In this document: piece by piece, positions 61,165 through 64,000 of the stretch
Position numbering within the stretch: the stretch's first letter is position 1
How the letters are laid out: every line of letters starts with the position of its first letter
NCBI GenBank assembly: GCA_947623455.1
Contig: OX392532.1
Coordinates: 3,720,001-3,784,000 of the forward strand
Source: Mimachlamys varia
Taxonomy: Eukaryota; Mollusca; Bivalvia; Pectinida; Pectinidae
Direction of reading: 5' to 3'
Length of the DNA stretch: 64,000 nt
Translations under genes and position numbers: made by a program
The notes under the pieces: model-generated
The model's input: only the letters and a program-made list of their open reading frames with translations
Told to the model about the DNA's origin: nothing
Database searches by the model: none

Positions 61165-64000
61165 GTTTTAACAGTTCAAGTTCTTTATTCCTTAAGTCAT
61201 TCGACTCATTGGATACAAATATATACAAATAATCACACAATAGAACAATACAACAACACGAAGCACATCAATTAACAAAGGAGAGTACATAACAACACAC
61301 TTAAATAAGTTGCAATCTTAATTTGTTGGCATGGAACAAAAATTTTCCTAAGTTTCTGATTTCTATTACATTTTCGGTATTAAGAAGTAGAATTAGTTTA
61401 AACATACTCGGGTTCTTTACATAATATTTCTTTATATATTTTATACGAATTTCATTATAATATGGGCATGTTAAAACGAAGTGAAATTCATCTTCTACGT
61501 CACGTGATTTGCATACAGTACAAAATCTATTTTTACGTTCAACATTTTTATACCTACCATTTTCTACATTAAGCTTGTGGGCGGACAGTCTTAGTTTTGT
61601 GATCTCTTTTCTAAAATTCATGCTCATAGGTTTGGATAAATAAAATTGCTGTCCAAAGTTACATATATGTTGGTATAAAAGACCCCGAGAAGATGTGCGT
61701 ATCTTTTCAAAACATTCTTGCTTAAAAATATCACTTAATCTCTCCTTAATAATAGGAAGCATGTCAGTATATATATTTGGATTTACCCATAAATGACCAA
61801 GACCAATTCTACTTAATTCCATCTTAACGTTCATTAACCATACATCATTATTCTTCAACATATCACAATAACATGACTTTAATATACAATTATCTGTATT
61901 TAAAAGTTTTATCCAGTATTTGAATATTCTAAATTTACGAATTAAACACAACGGGTATCTTCCAAGTTCGTAATATATCATTTTGTTCATAGAATTTTTT
62001 CGCACGCCAATTAAACGTTTGCAAAAATTTAAATGAATTTTTTCGATATCAGGAGCAGTATGAAAACCCCAAATCTCTGCACCATAGCTCAAAATACTAT
62101 TTACGTAGGTATCAAAAACCGCTAAGCTAGTTTCAAAATTGAAATAATTTGAATTACATACATTTAAAAGTGCGAAAAGAGCCTTTCTGCCTTGATCAGC
62201 TACATGTTTTTGTGTCTCTCTGAATTTACCATTATAGTTCAATAATACTCCTAAATAATTAAACTTATCTACCACCTCTAATTGACAACCATCATACATC
62301 CACAGTTCATTATCTCTAGTTTTCCCACCATTTCTAAACACAATAATTTTAGTTTTATCTGTATTGACCGTAAGGCCCCATTTAGTGGTATACTTCTCTA
62401 GGGAGTTAAGCATTTCTTGTAATCCTTCTGCAGTTTCTGATAACAACACCATATCATCTGCATACATTAACAAAAACATATTTATCTCTTGTATTTCTAT
62501 AGATGTACAGTTATCAGATATAAATTGCATTTCGCAGTCATTAACATACAATGAAAATAGAAGAGGCGACAAAATTTCCCCTTGAAACAATCCGTTCTCA
62601 CAATCAAAATAATCAGACAGAGAACAATTATATTTCACACAACATTTAACACTATCATATAATGAACGTATTATCTTAAGCATTTTACCACAAAAACCTT
62701 CGTTAATCATTTTATACCATAAATATTGTCTATTGACGAAATCAAAGGCCTTCTTATAGTCGACAAAACAGCAATAGAGTCTTCTTCTACCTTTTAATGT
62801 TCTATTAAGTAATGACTGTAAAGCAAACACCGCATCAATTGTAGATAATTTTTTTCGAAAACCAAATTGTGCATCTGTTATTTTGTTATACTCAGCATCA
62901 AATTCTACAAGTCTTTTATTAAGGATTGAGGTAAACAATTTCCCAATACAACTTACTAACGTGATACCTCTATAATTATCTGGGTTATTACCATCGCCTT
63001 TCTTATGTACTGGTACGATGTTACCTACTGTCCAAGAGGTTGGGAAAAATCCAGATCTAAAAACATTATTAAATAGCTTCAGTAGACAAGGCACAAGGAC
63101 ATTTTTACAATTAATAAAATATTCATTTAAAACACTATCGTTACCACGAGCTTTATTAGTCTTAAGTCGTTTGATAGCCGCATGTATTTCATTCTCAGTT
63201 ATATCTATATCTAAAATGTCACACGAAGTTTGATTATCATTATCGTCATATTCATGTAAAAAGTCATAAATGCCTTGGTCTACAGCCGGTGCACTTGCAC
63301 TAAGTGAAGAAAAATGTCTATAGAAGTCATCAATACTAAGATCAGATTTAACATTCGTTTTGCGTTTTCTAAATATTCTATAGAATTTTTTCGGGTTATA
63401 TTTACGGATATAATTCATCATATTTCCCCGGTGACATTTATATTCTTTCTTCAACTTATATTCAAGTTTCTTATATTGTGACTTCTTTTTTATTAGACAC
63501 TCTCTATTTTCTTTAGATTTACATTTATTAAAAACATATAATGCATTTTTATATTCGGTATATCTCATTCTACAAATATCTGTAAACCATGGTTTATCTC
63601 CCTTACCTACCTCACCTGCTTTAGATGAACGTTTTACATGTTTAGTATGTGTACAATGTGGTACTATCAATTCATTTAACTTACGAGTAAAATTATCAAC
63701 AGATACATCCACGCCTTCTTTAGTATACTCACTTACATTACATGATTCCATTAAACTGTCAATATTATCTTGCAGCTTACCACAGATCATATCCTTATTA
63801 TCTTCATTCCACTTGATAGTAGTTTCTTTGTTTACCAGCGCACTTTCATTTTCAGTTAATTCATCAATATCTTTTAATAAATCCAGCGAAAAACAAACAG
63901 GAGCGTGATCAGAAAATGGAGTGAACTCGCCTGTTTTGAAATATTTGATTATATGAAAACTGTGATAAAGCACAAGGACATAATCTATCGTACTTGCCCC
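61165..64000 (-). mobile_element. LINE (non-LTR retrotransposon), 3' part
   Basis: The element continues past the right window edge. Downstream of the open frame are about 110 bases of AT-rich 3' UTR, an AATAAA (minus strand, 61189-61184) and a short tail of AAGAACTTGAACTG type. No target-site duplication can be checked because the 5' end is outside the window. Confidence 0.85.
61301..64000 (-). CDS. LINE ORF2: endonuclease end plus reverse transcriptase (partial)
   Basis: 900 codons including the stop remain open to the window edge, so the start is outside. The first residues GASTIDYVL and, about 25 later, FSDHAPVCF are the end of an apurinic-type endonuclease domain (the S-D-H motif). Reverse transcriptase blocks follow (numbered from 63973): VPVHKKGDGNNPDNYRGITL (about 318-337), AQFGFRKKLSTIDAVF (about 370), CCFVDYKKAFDFVN (about 405), GLFQGEILSPLLFSLYVND (about 463), the catalytic MYADDMVLL (about 502) and GLTVNTDKTKIIVF (about 535). 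Near residue 835 is a Cys-His knuckle, CTVCKSRDVEDEFHFVLTCP. The uninterrupted frame and intact YADD suggest a young copy. The clade is not assigned. Confidence 0.93.
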   Translation of the reverse strand, partial: GASTIDYVLVLYHSFHIIKYFKTGEFTPFSDHAPVCFSLDLLKDIDELTENESALVNKETTIKWNEDNKDMICGKLQDNIDSLMESCNVSEYTKEGVDVSVDNFTRKLNELIVPHCTHTKHVKRSSKAGEVGKGDKPWFTDICRMRYTEYKNALYVFNKCKSKENRECLIKKKSQYKKLEYKLKKEYKCHRGNMMNYIRKYNPKKFYRIFRKRKTNVKSDLSIDDFYRHFSSLSASAPAVDQGIYDFLHEYDDNDNQTSCDILDIDITENEIHAAIKRLKTNKARGNDSVLNEYFINCKNVLVPCLLKLFNNVFRSGFFPTSWTVGNIVPVHKKGDGNNPDNYRGITLVSCIGKLFTSILNKRLVEFDAEYNKITDAQFGFRKKLSTIDAVFALQSLLNRTLKGRRRLYCCFVDYKKAFDFVNRQYLWYKMINEGFCGKMLKIIRSLYDSVKCCVKYNCSLSDYFDCENGLFQGEILSPLLFSLYVNDCEMQFISDNCTSIEIQEINMFLLMYADDMVLLSETAEGLQEMLNSLEKYTTKWGLTVNTDKTKIIVFRNGGKTRDNELWMYDGCQLEVVDKFNYLGVLLNYNGKFRETQKHVADQGRKALFALLNVCNSNYFNFETSLAVFDTYVNSILSYGAEIWGFHTAPDIEKIHLNFCKRLIGVRKNSMNKMIYYELGRYPLCLIRKFRIFKYWIKLLNTDNCILKSCYCDMLKNNDVWLMNVKMELSRIGLGHLWVNPNIYTDMLPIIKERLSDIFKQECFEKIRTSSRGLLYQHICNFGQQFYLSKPMSMNFRKEITKLRLSAHKLNVENGRYKNVERKNRFCTVCKSRDVEDEFHFVLTCPYYNEIRIKYIKKYYVKNPSMFKLILLLNTENVIEIRNLGKFLFHANKLRLQLI

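Overview
This window is animal nuclear DNA. The genes are split by GT-AG introns, it carries tRNA-derived SINEs, a LINE and palindromic MITEs, and it has no operons or bacterial signals. The SINE type and the general repeat style suggest a bivalve mollusc, but that is an inference.

Two host genes are clear, and they point tail to tail. On the plus strand, the last two coding exons of an UNC93A-like membrane protein lie at 10169-10439 and 13658-13887; its earlier exons are presumably before base 1. On the minus strand is a nearly complete NUDT9-like ADP-ribose pyrophosphatase gene. Its eight coding exons run from 54714 down to 28829, and all phases join cleanly into about 333 codons with an intact Nudix box. 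At the right edge, minus strand, is the 3' part of a LINE with an open reverse transcriptase frame (61301-64000).

About half of the window (roughly 33 kb) is tandem repeat, from eleven families that do not look alike: A 1-6673 (50 bp), B 7480-9530 (26 bp), C 11632-12092 (65 bp), D 13151-13369 (51 bp), E 14382-15221 (50 bp), F 16760-20740 (44/46 bp), G 29403-29552 (20 bp), H 31405-45300 (22 bp), I 46123-48118 (50 bp), J 49294-49488 (about 33 bp) and K 49700-53388 (35/28 bp). Most sit inside introns of the two genes.

The most striking observation is array H. It fills almost the whole 14.8-kb NUDT9 intron just before the Nudix-box exon. It starts exactly at the exon's 5' splice site, and its unit is that splice site: in gene sense each standard unit carries GGGGTAAGTTGT, the same bases as the true exon/intron junction. 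The intron therefore holds hundreds of near-exact copies of its own donor site. A smaller parallel case, array J, is an amplification of the 3' splice-site region of another intron of the same gene.

Dispersed elements include three palindromic MITE families with readable target-site duplications (9-bp, 9-bp and 8-bp), a 933-bp TA-flanked DNA element nested inside array K, further long palindromes, and SINE and LINE remnants. The rest is AT-rich sequence in which no gene could be supported.
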